Assembly: GCF_024055575.1 (NCBI RefSeq)
Contig: NZ_JAMXOE010000004.1
Span: 186,001-250,000 of the forward strand
Length of the DNA: 64,000 nt
Source: Mucilaginibacter flavidus
GTDB lineage: Bacteria > Bacteroidota > Bacteroidia > Sphingobacteriales > Sphingobacteriaceae
Reading direction: 5' to 3'
Numbering within the stretch: position 1 is the stretch's first letter; the number at the start of each line of letters is the position of its first letter. The notes under the pieces were generated by a model. That model did no database searches and was not told the origin of the DNA. It worked only from the letters and a program-made list of their open reading frames with translations. Below are positions 46,310-55,157 of the stretch, piece by piece. A program made the translations under genes and the position numbers.

Positions 46310-47443
46310 ATGAAGAATATACTAATAACAGGTGGTGCAGGATTTATCGGGAGTAATTTAAGTTTAGCCTTAATAAGAAAAGGATATTCAGTTACGGTTC
46401 TCGATAACCTCTCTTCTCAGATACACGGCGATGATCCCGACAATTCATCTCCGCTATATCAAAGTATAAAAGGGAAGGTGAATTTTATAATCGGAACGGT
46501 TACTTCGAAAGTGGATTGGGAACAAGCCTTACGAGGGCAGGATATTATTGTACACCTTGCAGCTGAAACCGGGACCGGCCAGTCAATGTATGAAATACAA
46601 AAATATGTTGAAGTCAACATCAATGGAACTGCAATTATGCTGGATATCCTGGCTAACCAAAAGCACCAGGTTAAAAAGATTGTTGTGGCATCATCCCGGT
46701 CAATATACGGTGAAGGGAAATACCGGTGTCCGGAATCGGGTTTCGTTTATCCAAAACATCGTGAAGCCAAAGACATGGATAAACTCGATTTTGAGGTGAA
46801 ATACCCCGGTTGCGGCACTTTAATAGTTATGCCGACTGATGAAGAATCGAAAATCCATCCATCATCCGTATATGGTATTACCAAACAAAACCAGGAGCAA
46901 ATGATTATGACGGTTTGCCCGACGTTAGAAATTGCACCGGTAGCATTTCGTTACCAAAATGTATATGGTCCGGGACAATCATTGAAAAACCCGTACACAG
47001 GTATTTTATCTATCTTCTCAACCCAGATTAAAAATGGAAACGGCATTAATATATTCGAGGATGGAAAAGAAACCAGGGATTTTGTTTTTATAGATGATGT
47101 TGTTGACGCCACCATAAAAGGAATTGAAAATAGCGATGCTGATGGTGAAGTATTTAATGTAGGCACAGGGGTGCCTACCGATGTTGTTACAGTGGCCAAC
47201 CGCCTTATCCAGAATTATGGTATACAGGTACCTTTAACTATAACCGGAAATTACAGGCTCGGTGACATCAGGCACAATTATGCGGATTTAAGCAAGATAA
47301 AAAGTAGACTGCAGTATAAACCTGAATATTTATTTGATGATGGCATAAAGAAATTTTGCGATTGGGTTAATAGGCAAATGATAGAGCCTGATAATTACGC
47401 AAAATCTATCGAGGAAATGAGAAGCAGGGGCTTATACAGGTAG
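46310..47443 (+). CDS. NAD-dependent epimerase/dehydratase with Cys insertion
   Basis: A 377-residue extended short-chain dehydrogenase. The NAD motif is ILITGGAGFIGSNLSLAL, and the catalytic segment is HPSSVYGITKQNQEQMI (Tyr-x-x-x-Lys). Between about residues 137 and 175 there is an insertion with CPESGFVYPKHR and YPGCGTL. This matches the zinc-knuckle-like insertion of WbiB-type dTDP-L-rhamnose 4-epimerases, but one of the expected cysteines is Tyr here. It may make 6-deoxy-talose or another C4 epimer; the substrate remains uncertain. Confidence 0.82.
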   Translation: MKNILITGGAGFIGSNLSLALIRKGYSVTVLDNLSSQIHGDDPDNSSPLYQSIKGKVNFIIGTVTSKVDWEQALRGQDIIVHLAAETGTGQSMYEIQKYVEVNINGTAIMLDILANQKHQVKKIVVASSRSIYGEGKYRCPESGFVYPKHREAKDMDKLDFEVKYPGCGTLIVMPTDEESKIHPSSVYGITKQNQEQMIMTVCPTLEIAPVAFRYQNVYGPGQSLKNPYTGILSIFSTQIKNGNGINIFEDGKETRDFVFIDDVVDATIKGIENSDADGEVFNVGTGVPTDVVTVANRLIQNYGIQVPLTITGNYRLGDIRHNYADLSKIKSRLQYKPEYLFDDGIKKFCDWVNRQMIEPDNYAKSIEEMRSRGLYR

Positions 47444-47444
47444 T

Positions 47445-48440
47445 ATGAAGGATTTAAGCGGAAAGTCTGTTTTATTTTTTTGTCCGAAATTTTTCGGCTA
47501 TGAACTCGAAATAAAAAAAGTGCTCGAAGAGTTTGGAGCAACTGTTAAATGGTATGATGATCGCCCTTCAAATAACTTCCTATCAAAGGCGCTTATACGG
47601 ATCAATAAAAATTTCATCAAAAAAAAAATCTTCAATTACTATAAAGCCATTATTGAACAGATAAAAATAGATAATCTGCATTTTGACTATGTGTTTTTCT
47701 TAAACCCTGAGGCGATTTCTGTTACTAGCTTAAGACAATTAAAAATTGGGTTACCAGGCGCGAAATTTATTTTGTATATGTGGGATTCATTTAAAAACAG
47801 GAAAACCACCGCAGAATTAATGCCGTTTTTTGACAACAAATTTACATTTGATCCAAGGGACGCGCAAAATTTCGGATTAAAACTGCGACCGCTGTTTTAT
47901 ATTGACTTGTATTCAGCAAAAGGAAACGGGAAGTTAAAATATGATTTGCTTTTCATTGGAACGGCCCACACCGACCGGTATAAACTCCTGGACAAGATTA
48001 GAAATCAATTTTCTGACAAATTTATTATTAAAGAGTACTTTTTTCTGGGGAGTAAAATGCTTTTCTGGGCAAAAAAAATTATTGAAAAGGATTTCAGAAA
48101 CGTTAGCTATGGAAATATATCATTCAGTCCCCTCACTCACAAAAACAATTCAGAATTGGTTCAACAGTCGAAAGCCGTGTTAGATATTAATCATCCAGGC
48201 CAATTAGGCTTAACAATGAGGACATTTGAGGTATTAGGTTCCGGGCGAAAACTTATCACAACAAATGCTGATGTAGTAAACTATGATTTTTACAATAAAA
48301 ACAACATTTTGATCATAGACAGATTGAACCCAGTTATTGACAAACAATTTTTACTTGCCCCCTTCATGCCGGTAAGCGACAACATTTTGAAAAAGTACCA
48401 CCTAAGAGGCTGGATTGCTGAACTATTTGAAATAGTCTAA
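47445..48440 (+). CDS. CgeB-like glycosyltransferase, copy 2
   Basis: A 331-residue paralogue of the protein at 42696. Matching parts are SVLFFCPKFFGYELEIKKVL, FILYMWDSFKNRKTTAELMP, YDLLFIGTAHTDRYKLLDKI and INHPGQLGLTMRTFEVLGSG. It begins one base after the epimerase stop. Two related GT-B enzymes in one locus suggest two similar linkages. It ends the first plus-strand run; no terminator hairpin is evident after it. Confidence 0.75.
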   Translation: MKDLSGKSVLFFCPKFFGYELEIKKVLEEFGATVKWYDDRPSNNFLSKALIRINKNFIKKKIFNYYKAIIEQIKIDNLHFDYVFFLNPEAISVTSLRQLKIGLPGAKFILYMWDSFKNRKTTAELMPFFDNKFTFDPRDAQNFGLKLRPLFYIDLYSAKGNGKLKYDLLFIGTAHTDRYKLLDKIRNQFSDKFIIKEYFFLGSKMLFWAKKIIEKDFRNVSYGNISFSPLTHKNNSELVQQSKAVLDINHPGQLGLTMRTFEVLGSGRKLITTNADVVNYDFYNKNNILIIDRLNPVIDKQFLLAPFMPVSDNILKKYHLRGWIAELFEIV

Positions 48441-48663
48441 GAAGGTATTTAGCCGCTATAACAAAACCTTAATCCCCCCTTAATTAAATTATTGTTAATA
48501 TTTTTTCATAATTGTCATTGTTAGTTTCAATGCCTATTCAAGGAAATATTGCGAAGACTAGAAATTCATGATGTTTTAGGTATAGCGCCAGCTCGCAAGT
48601 CCGGTGATGCTGTAATTTTCGCCGGTAATGCAACTATATAACAATATCGTTAGATAACTAAAA

Positions 48664-48696
48664 TTGTCATGCTAGGATAACTACAAGCTATTTTTG
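48664..48696 (+). promoter_or_regulatory. Two-part promoter candidate in the gap
   Basis: TTG (48664-48666), 22 nt, TATTTTTG (48689-48696): both elements match the Bacteroidota consensus. Only the 49-codon ORF follows within 100 nt. Confidence 0.45.
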
Positions 48697-48792
48697 CGCC
48701 GTACCTTTCGAAATCATATTATGATAGATATTTTCAATTCAATAAATTAATTAGATTATTTGTTTTATCCCTTCGAGTAGCCCGCATACAGT

Positions 48793-48942
48793 ATGATAAG
48801 TAAACTTTTTCTGATTGAAAATTTTTCGCATGTACATGTAGCGAAAATCGGAAACCCCGCGTATAGGAGAAGGATTGTGTTTATGTTCGGCAAGAGAGCA
48901 GAAAATCATAGATATATGTTAGTAATTGATCAGGAAAAGTAG
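48793..48942 (+). CDS. Possible 49-residue small protein
   Basis: An open frame of 49 codons (starting MISKLFLIENFSHVHVAKIG, ending HRYMLVIDQEK), basic in the middle (AYRRRIVFMFGKRAE). It starts about 90 nt after a promoter candidate's expected start point. I do not recognise it. In AT-rich DNA such a frame may occur by chance, so it needs ribosome profiling or conservation. Confidence 0.25.
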   Translation: MISKLFLIENFSHVHVAKIGNPAYRRRIVFMFGKRAENHRYMLVIDQEK

Positions 48943-49117
48943 GTTGGAACATGTTTTACACATGTCATAAAAAAGAAACGTCGACTGGCGTTAATTTCTC
49001 GGTGTCAACGATATAGAAACACAATTTGAGAACAATGATTTGATATGATGACTCCGAAATGTTAAACGACGAACATTTTAATTTAACAAAATAGTCTTTA
49101 ATTAAATCTTTAGTTAT

Positions 49118-49125
49118 TAACTTTG
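49118..49125 (+). promoter_or_regulatory. TAnnTTTG (-7) box before the sugar transferase
   Basis: TAACTTTG is an exact -7 match, giving a leader of about 150 nt for the gene at 49285. No convincing TTG lies at -33. Confidence 0.4.
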
Positions 49126-49284
49126 CCGAATCTAGATCTATTGCAATAGGACATAAAAAGTTGTCTTTTCAGCAGAAAATAAGGATTTATAGTTTTTTAA
49201 TTAGAATAAATAAAACCTTTTTTAACAATAGGTATTTATACTAGATAAGAAGAACACACCTATAGAAAAATTTATATTTTAAAC

Positions 49285-50265
49285 ATGGAATTGGTTGAAG
49301 CAAGGATTACGCAATTATACAGCAGAAATTTAACTAATGATAAGACTTCATTTTTCGAGATTGAAATGGAGTTTAATAAAATAGAAGTATTTTGTCCCGA
49401 AAGCCAGCACTTCAAGGTGCGCAAAATGTTGTTGGAACTAATTAAGAACAAGCCGGTTAAGCTTCGGAAAATGTTTTCTTTTAATAAGAAAATAATTTTA
49501 TACTATCAAAGTCATTTAATTAATCATTTAGATAAACTTCACTTAATAAATTACATCGAGAACGGGTTTAGAGCCTATTCGCTGATTGATTTTCTGGAGG
49601 AAATAAATGGCTATACTGAAGTTGATTTATTAGACTGGGATTATTTTATAGGTAAGGATGATTTTTCGGTGCTTAGAAACACCCGGAAGGTAGCCTTAAA
49701 AAGAATCGCCGACTATTTTCATGCAATTGTGTTAATTATTCTGACGTTGCCTATATCTATACTTGCAGCTATTTGCATAAAGCTTGAATCTCCGGGTCCG
49801 ATTTTTTACATACAAACCAGGGTTGGGCAATTTAATGAAGAGTTTAAAGTTATAAAGTTCCGGTCGATGAGGGTCAATGCTGAAAGCAAAGGTGCTCAAT
49901 GGGCTCAAAAGATAGATCCCCGTGTCACCAGGGTAGGTAGTTTTTTGAGAAAAACACGTATCGATGAGATTCCTCAATTAATCAATGTTCTAAGAGGCGA
50001 AATGTCACTGATCGGGCCGCGCCCCGAAAGAAGCGTATTTATTAAGATGCTGACTAATGAAATTCCGTTCTATGAATTCAGGCACAGCATATTACCTGGT
50101 ATAACTGGTCTGGCGCAGGTGAAGTACCCGTATGGAGCATCCATCGAAGATGGAGTTTGGAAACATAAATACGATCTATATTATATCAGAAATCAAAACT
50201 TTTTCCTCGATGTTAAGATAATATTCCTGACGATAAAAACTGTTCTAAGTGGAATAGGGATATAA
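49285..50265 (+). CDS. Undecaprenyl-phosphate sugar-1-phosphate transferase
   Basis: A 326-residue initiating transferase that puts the first sugar phosphate on undecaprenyl phosphate. The C-terminal Bac_transf (PF02397) domain starts with a membrane helix (HAIVLIILTLPISILAAICI, near residue 148), then ESPGPIFYIQTRVG, FKVIKFRSMRVNAE, FLRKTRIDEIPQLINVLRGE, MSLIGPRPER and ILPGITGLAQV. The N-terminal 140 residues are a soluble extension without the four-helix bundle of WcaJ/WbaP. The sugar is not predictable. Confidence 0.92.
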   Translation: MELVEARITQLYSRNLTNDKTSFFEIEMEFNKIEVFCPESQHFKVRKMLLELIKNKPVKLRKMFSFNKKIILYYQSHLINHLDKLHLINYIENGFRAYSLIDFLEEINGYTEVDLLDWDYFIGKDDFSVLRNTRKVALKRIADYFHAIVLIILTLPISILAAICIKLESPGPIFYIQTRVGQFNEEFKVIKFRSMRVNAESKGAQWAQKIDPRVTRVGSFLRKTRIDEIPQLINVLRGEMSLIGPRPERSVFIKMLTNEIPFYEFRHSILPGITGLAQVKYPYGASIEDGVWKHKYDLYYIRNQNFFLDVKIIFLTIKTVLSGIGI

Positions 50266-51105
50266 ACAAAATCTGTATAACAATATAGTTTAATGAATAG
50301 ACTACTTGCTTTTTGAATAAAAAAAGTCAGTAGATAATCGCTGGTTGGCCAGGTTTGCTGATTTTACTCACATAGTTTATGCAGCCGTCCTATTGGTAAT
50401 CATTAAAGCCTCTTTTCTTCTGATTTCCTTAAGTTACTTACTTGTTAGCCTTTTAAAGCTAGTTAAACTGAAAAATGTGTTTAAACCCGACTCTTAAAGA
50501 GTACAATATTTTATTAATTTTGAAAATTATCAAGCCTTTGTTTAATATTTGTGGAAATTCGATCTAAGGTTGTTACTTTTGTCATAATAAACGGGTAGCT
50601 ATTAATAGTCAGCTCGCTATGGAATTTGATTGAATGTTGAATTAGCTTGAGGAAGTTTCGGGTAATTTATAGCTTTATTAATTTGACATTAATTGATTCC
50701 CGTTATTTAAACAAATAAACATGGTAGTTCGCTGGATAGTTTTTACTGTCGATTTATTAATCAGCTTTTTATCAGTAAGCTCTTGACTATTTGATTAATT
50801 TATCAGATAAACTCGTTGGAGTTTATCCCTGTACTCTGAATTGAAGAAAAACATACTGAAAAAGGCATTGACGCGTTTATTGGAAACGTAAGAGACGAAA
50901 AATACGCGGTATTTGTTTGAAAAATACAAGCCTCATTCGTTTACTAAACGGCGGCATATAAGCAACGCCTCAATGGTGGAAGATAAAGCAACTGAGGCCA
51001 TGGAAACTGATGTTCCATGCGCTAAAGCGAAAGTGGATCTAGTACACCAATTGAAAAACGAAAATTTAATTTTGAGGAATTAGATATTAAACGTAACGCT
51101 ACCAT
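50266..51105. other. 840-nt AT-rich gene-poor gap
   Basis: No intact gene is visible. The gap contains a two-part promoter candidate at 50548-50581 and an extra TAATTTTG word (50515-50522). An interrupted reading frame (50811-51083, one in-frame stop at 50889) near the lipoprotein gene could be a decayed gene. Confidence 0.55.
50548..50581 (+). promoter_or_regulatory. Two-part promoter candidate
   Basis: TTTG (50548-50551), 22 nt, TACTTTTG (50574-50581). Both parts fit the phylum consensus. The nearest intact downstream gene is the lipoprotein, about 525 nt away. Confidence 0.45.
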
Positions 51106-51750
51106 ATGAAAAAAATATTACTCTTCATCATCCCTCTTTGTTTTATTGGGTCGTGCAACAAAAGCACTGTTAGTAACGAGACGGTGGTGTACCATAATGA
51201 TTTTGAAACCAACGATCTGTCGAACATAACCAATGGCACGATCACCCAATTTAATAATTCCTCGGTATTAGGGCGATATAATGACACCAGTTTTACCCTG
51301 TCACTAAAAAGCCTGCCTAATCACGATCTTATTACCATTTCGTTTGATTTGTATATTCACGATAGTTGGGACGGAAATAAAGCTGCTCCTGATGGACCAG
51401 ACATTTGGGAAATGATAGTAGATAACAGCCGTTACATTTACACTACCTTTTCAAATTCCGACTGTTCACCAGGTAATTTCTGTTCCCCGCAGTCGTATCC
51501 ACTGGATTATCCCAATAACTATAACAACCCGAAAACCGGGGCGTTCAGGACCGATTTGCCCGGTGCCTGTAGTTGGGCAAGCAGCACCCATGGCACCACA
51601 ATGTACAAGATTTCAAAAACCTTTAAACATTCTGAAAAAACATTAGTGCTAAAGTGCCTGGATAAACTTGTTCAATCGAACACGATCGATCCAAAATGTG
51701 ACGAAAGTTGGTCAATAGATAATATCAATGTTAAAGCAATTACCTTATGA
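51106..51750 (+). CDS. Hypothetical lipoprotein
   Basis: A 214-residue protein with a lipoprotein signal (MKKILLFIIPLCFIGSC, lipobox FIGSC, lipidated Cys17). The mature part starts with VVYHNDFETNDLSNI and ends with CDESWSIDNINVKAI, a pattern seen in jelly-roll carbohydrate-binding-like domains. It has six Cys besides the lipid-carrying one. I do not recognise a named family. It overlaps the first Wzi-like gene by 4 nt, so it probably works with the outer-membrane surface-polysaccharide machinery. Confidence 0.8.
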   Translation: MKKILLFIIPLCFIGSCNKSTVSNETVVYHNDFETNDLSNITNGTITQFNNSSVLGRYNDTSFTLSLKSLPNHDLITISFDLYIHDSWDGNKAAPDGPDIWEMIVDNSRYIYTTFSNSDCSPGNFCSPQSYPLDYPNNYNNPKTGAFRTDLPGACSWASSTHGTTMYKISKTFKHSEKTLVLKCLDKLVQSNTIDPKCDESWSIDNINVKAITL

Positions 51751-53441
51751 AGATCCTGAAGCTTGCATTAATATGTGCGCTAGCAACTTTTGTGCAATTT
51801 AGCGCTAAGGCGCAAACTTTGCCTGTTGGCACAACAGCGCTCGAAGACTATTACAGAAGGGCGCAACTCCTTGGAACTGCCGACTCAAGCGTATCGTTTA
51901 CAGTTCGGCCTTTATTTACCGGCAGCATAACCAGGGGCACAAATATATTTTATCCTGACAGCACGCCACAAAAATACACTGGGTTTGGTTCAAGCAGGCT
52001 GTGGAAACCCGCAAAACAAAATGCTTTAGACATTCGGTTATTACCAGTAAGCATTCAAACTCAATTTAATTCCGATCATCCCTACGGATGGAACGATGGT
52101 ATAATGATACCGGCCAAAGGATTGCAGGGGGTTTTAAGCGCAGGTGTTTTTGCGCAATACGGTCCTCTGACAATACAATTGAGACCGGAGTTTTTGATGG
52201 CTGCAAACTCAGATTTTGTAACATTTAATCCCAGTCATTATGATGTAATCTTCGCCCGCTACTATGATATCTACAATAATATTGATTTACCAGCTCGTTT
52301 TGGTACTTCAGGGTATGATAGGGTACGCTGGGGGCAAAGTAGCATACGGGTAAATTATAAGGCGATGTCGCTCGGTTTATCGACCGAAAACTTGTGGTGG
52401 GGGCCGGGTATCCGCAACTCGCTTTTAATGAGCAATACGGCGCCGGGCTTTTTACACGCAACGTTAAACACCACACGCCCGATAAAAACTGCAATTGGTT
52501 CGTTTGAAGGGCAACTCATAGGTGGGAAACTCAATAATTCGGGTTACCCACCCCTGGAACCGGGACATACTTATTTTGGTACCGACTTATACGTTCCGAA
52601 GCCCACGGATTGGAGATACCTGGCGGGAATTGTGCTTACCTGGCAGCCAAAATGGATTCCAGGTTTGTTCCTGGGATTTGACCAGAGTTCACAGACCTAT
52701 GGGAAAGATTTAAATGGTATTAAAAGCATCCTGCCTCTTTTTTCGCAAATAAAGAAAGTTGGGGCGCCTGATGAGCCGATCAATAAGCAGGATGAGCGAA
52801 GCTCGCTATTTATGCGCTGGTTATGGCCGCAGGAAAACGCTGAAATTTATTTTGAATGGGGGCATAACAATTATACAGGCGATCTAACTCAGGCTGAATT
52901 AAACCCGAGCGAATCGCGTGCGTACATTTTTGGGATAAGAAAATTGGTACCTTTTAATACTGCAAAACAAGAAAATATTTTGATAGGAGTGGAGGTTACT
53001 CAATTGCAGGAAACATCTATCGATAAAATTAAAGCTGGGGATGAGTGGTATACAAGCAAGGGCATACCAGAGGGTTATACTAATTATGGCGAAGTACTTG
53101 GTGCCGGCATAGGTCCGGGCGGAAATTTACAAACGCTGGAGGTAAGCTGGGTAAAAGGGCTTAAAAAGATCGGACTGCAGTTTGAACGTTATATCCATAA
53201 TAACGATTTTTATTATTATGCCTACTATGACAGTTATGATTTCAGAAGGCACTGGGTTGATTTGAGCATTGCAGCAAATGGTGAATGGAATTATAATAAT
53301 CTGTTATTTAACGTTAAGATACAGGGTATAAAATCGTTAAATTATCAATGGTACTTAAAACAGATCGGCAATACATATTTTACAAATGGTGCCAATGCAA
53401 TTAATTTACAAATTCAGGCAGGCGTTACATACAGGTTTTAA
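51747..53441 (+). CDS. Capsule assembly Wzi-family protein, copy 1
   Basis: A 564-residue outer-membrane beta-barrel of the Wzi type, which in E. coli binds capsule at the surface. It has a signal peptide (MKILKLALICALATF, ending near FSAKAQ), TTALEDYYRRAQLLG at the mature start, and the family hallmark MSLGLSTENLWWGPGIRNS near residue 212. It ends in GVTYRF with a terminal Phe, as outer-membrane barrels do. It is paired with a close paralogue. Confidence 0.88.
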   Translation: MKILKLALICALATFVQFSAKAQTLPVGTTALEDYYRRAQLLGTADSSVSFTVRPLFTGSITRGTNIFYPDSTPQKYTGFGSSRLWKPAKQNALDIRLLPVSIQTQFNSDHPYGWNDGIMIPAKGLQGVLSAGVFAQYGPLTIQLRPEFLMAANSDFVTFNPSHYDVIFARYYDIYNNIDLPARFGTSGYDRVRWGQSSIRVNYKAMSLGLSTENLWWGPGIRNSLLMSNTAPGFLHATLNTTRPIKTAIGSFEGQLIGGKLNNSGYPPLEPGHTYFGTDLYVPKPTDWRYLAGIVLTWQPKWIPGLFLGFDQSSQTYGKDLNGIKSILPLFSQIKKVGAPDEPINKQDERSSLFMRWLWPQENAEIYFEWGHNNYTGDLTQAELNPSESRAYIFGIRKLVPFNTAKQENILIGVEVTQLQETSIDKIKAGDEWYTSKGIPEGYTNYGEVLGAGIGPGGNLQTLEVSWVKGLKKIGLQFERYIHNNDFYYYAYYDSYDFRRHWVDLSIAANGEWNYNNLLFNVKIQGIKSLNYQWYLKQIGNTYFTNGANAINLQIQAGVTYRF

Positions 53442-53456
53442 CAGCTAAAGTTACAG

Positions 53457-55157
53457 ATGAAAAAGATATTTTTTATATTAAGCATGGCGTTAGCCTTTAC
53501 CGGTTTGTTAAAAAGCAAGGTAAATGCTCAGTCCGTTCCGGTTGGCACACCTGCTCTTGACGATTATTATCGCAGGATGCAGCTACTTGGAAAGGTCGAC
53601 TCAAATGTGTCGTTTACCATACGGCCACTCTTTCCAGGCGTGGCGTTTAAAAGGCATAATGTATACGATCCCGACACCACTTTAAAAAATGACAATTGGA
53701 CACCCACGGGTCCTGTTAGTTTTGCCAATGGTGCCGGATCGTTTCAAATATTGCCGTTTAGCTGGCAACAGCAATTTAATTCTGACCATCCGTACGGTTG
53801 GAACGATGGGGCGATGATACCAGCCAAAGGGTATCAAACTATGGTAAGTGGCGGAATATTTGTAAAGTACGGCCCTTTAAGTATCCAATTCCGCCCTGAG
53901 TTTGTTTATGCTGGCAACCCGCCTTTTAATGGATTTGCTTCGGGCCATTCAGACAAGGAGTTGATCAAATACTATGCTTTTTACAATTACATTGACAACC
54001 CGGAACGTTTTGGAAATAAAGCCTATAGCAAAGCATTTTTAGGGCAAAGCAGTATCCGACTAACCTTCGACCCGGTGTCAATCGGACTGTCAAATGAAAA
54101 TCTATGGTGGGGGCCGGGTATCCGTAATTCGTTGATCCTGGGTAATAATGCCCCAGGGTTTAAACATTTTACAATTAACACCGTACGCCCGATAAATACC
54201 CCGGTTGGATCGTTTGAGTTTCAGGTTATTGCTGCACGTTTGGATGCTACAAACTTTCCGCCATTATTAACTACTACTACCTCAACGGGGGCCAACCTGG
54301 TACGGGCAAAAACCAATGATTGGAGATATTATACCGGCGTTAACATTAATTATCATATAAAGTGGGTTGAAGGATTGACACTGGGACTAACCAGGACTTT
54401 TGACGCATATCATAAAGATATTAATACACTTAGTGAGTATGTCCCTTTCTTTTTTCCATATCAAAAACAAAGCACCAATGATGGAGACCCAATTCCCCGT
54501 GATCAGCTCACCTCATTGTACGCAAGATGGCTGTTTACAAAAGCACAGGCCGAAGTTTATTTTGAATATGGCTTAAACGATAATTCATATAATTTCAGGG
54601 ACTTTATAGGATCGCCAGATCATTCCCGCGCTTACATATTTGGGTTGCGCAAAATGCTTCCATTTGGTACTCATGCAGACCAGCATATTTTATTAAGCGG
54701 AGAGATAACCCAGCTTTCGCAAACTGTGGATAGGTTAGTAAGAGGGGCAGGAGGATGGTACGTGCATTCTGGTGTAAAGCAAGGCCAAACCAATAAAGGA
54801 CAAGTTATAGGAGCTGGAACGGGTTCAGGGGGTAATCTCCAGTCGATGGATGTAAGTTGGGTTTCAGGGCTGAAAAAACTGGGGGTGAGGCTTGAACGCT
54901 ACGAACACAACGCCGACTTTAGCGCGTCACTTGCAGATATAAACGGCAATAGCAGGAAATGGGTTGATTTTGCATTTGCGTTGCAAGGCGAATGGAATTA
55001 TAAAAACCTGATATTTAATGCTACAATTGAAGAAGTGAAATCATTAAACTATGAATGGTTTTTAAAAGATTACGACCCGTCGTCGCAACAATATTATATT
55101 CCGCATAACACAGTCTATAACCTTCACGCGATAATAGGAGCAACTTATAGGTTTTAG
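53457..55157 (+). CDS. Capsule assembly Wzi-family protein, copy 2
   Basis: A 566-residue paralogue of the preceding protein, 15 nt downstream. It shares TPALDDYYRRMQLLGKVDSN, NSDHPYGWNDGAMIPAKGYQ, VSIGLSNENLWWGPGIRNSL and a GATYRF end. It has its own signal peptide (MKKIFFILSMALAFTGLLKS). Two barrels may recognise two polymers or form a pair. The stop overlaps the stop of the minus-strand Wzz-like gene by 4 nt. Confidence 0.88.
   Translation: MKKIFFILSMALAFTGLLKSKVNAQSVPVGTPALDDYYRRMQLLGKVDSNVSFTIRPLFPGVAFKRHNVYDPDTTLKNDNWTPTGPVSFANGAGSFQILPFSWQQQFNSDHPYGWNDGAMIPAKGYQTMVSGGIFVKYGPLSIQFRPEFVYAGNPPFNGFASGHSDKELIKYYAFYNYIDNPERFGNKAYSKAFLGQSSIRLTFDPVSIGLSNENLWWGPGIRNSLILGNNAPGFKHFTINTVRPINTPVGSFEFQVIAARLDATNFPPLLTTTTSTGANLVRAKTNDWRYYTGVNINYHIKWVEGLTLGLTRTFDAYHKDINTLSEYVPFFFPYQKQSTNDGDPIPRDQLTSLYARWLFTKAQAEVYFEYGLNDNSYNFRDFIGSPDHSRAYIFGLRKMLPFGTHADQHILLSGEITQLSQTVDRLVRGAGGWYVHSGVKQGQTNKGQVIGAGTGSGGNLQSMDVSWVSGLKKLGVRLERYEHNADFSASLADINGNSRKWVDFAFALQGEWNYKNLIFNATIEEVKSLNYEWFLKDYDPSSQQYYIPHNTVYNLHAIIGATYRF

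Larger units (their letters stand above)
48441..49284. other. 844-nt AT-rich gene-poor gap
   Basis: There is no large gene here. I see a two-part promoter candidate (48664-48696), a 49-codon ORF (48793-48942) and a TAACTTTG box (49118-49125) before the sugar transferase. No terminator, tRNA, IS end or long inverted repeat was found. The length and promoter signals suggest either a long leader or a small RNA. Confidence 0.6.

Noticed and set aside
50811..51083. Open frame before the lipoprotein as a real gene
   Set aside because: It has an in-frame stop at 50889, no convincing start codon and no recognisable family; kept only as a possible remnant.
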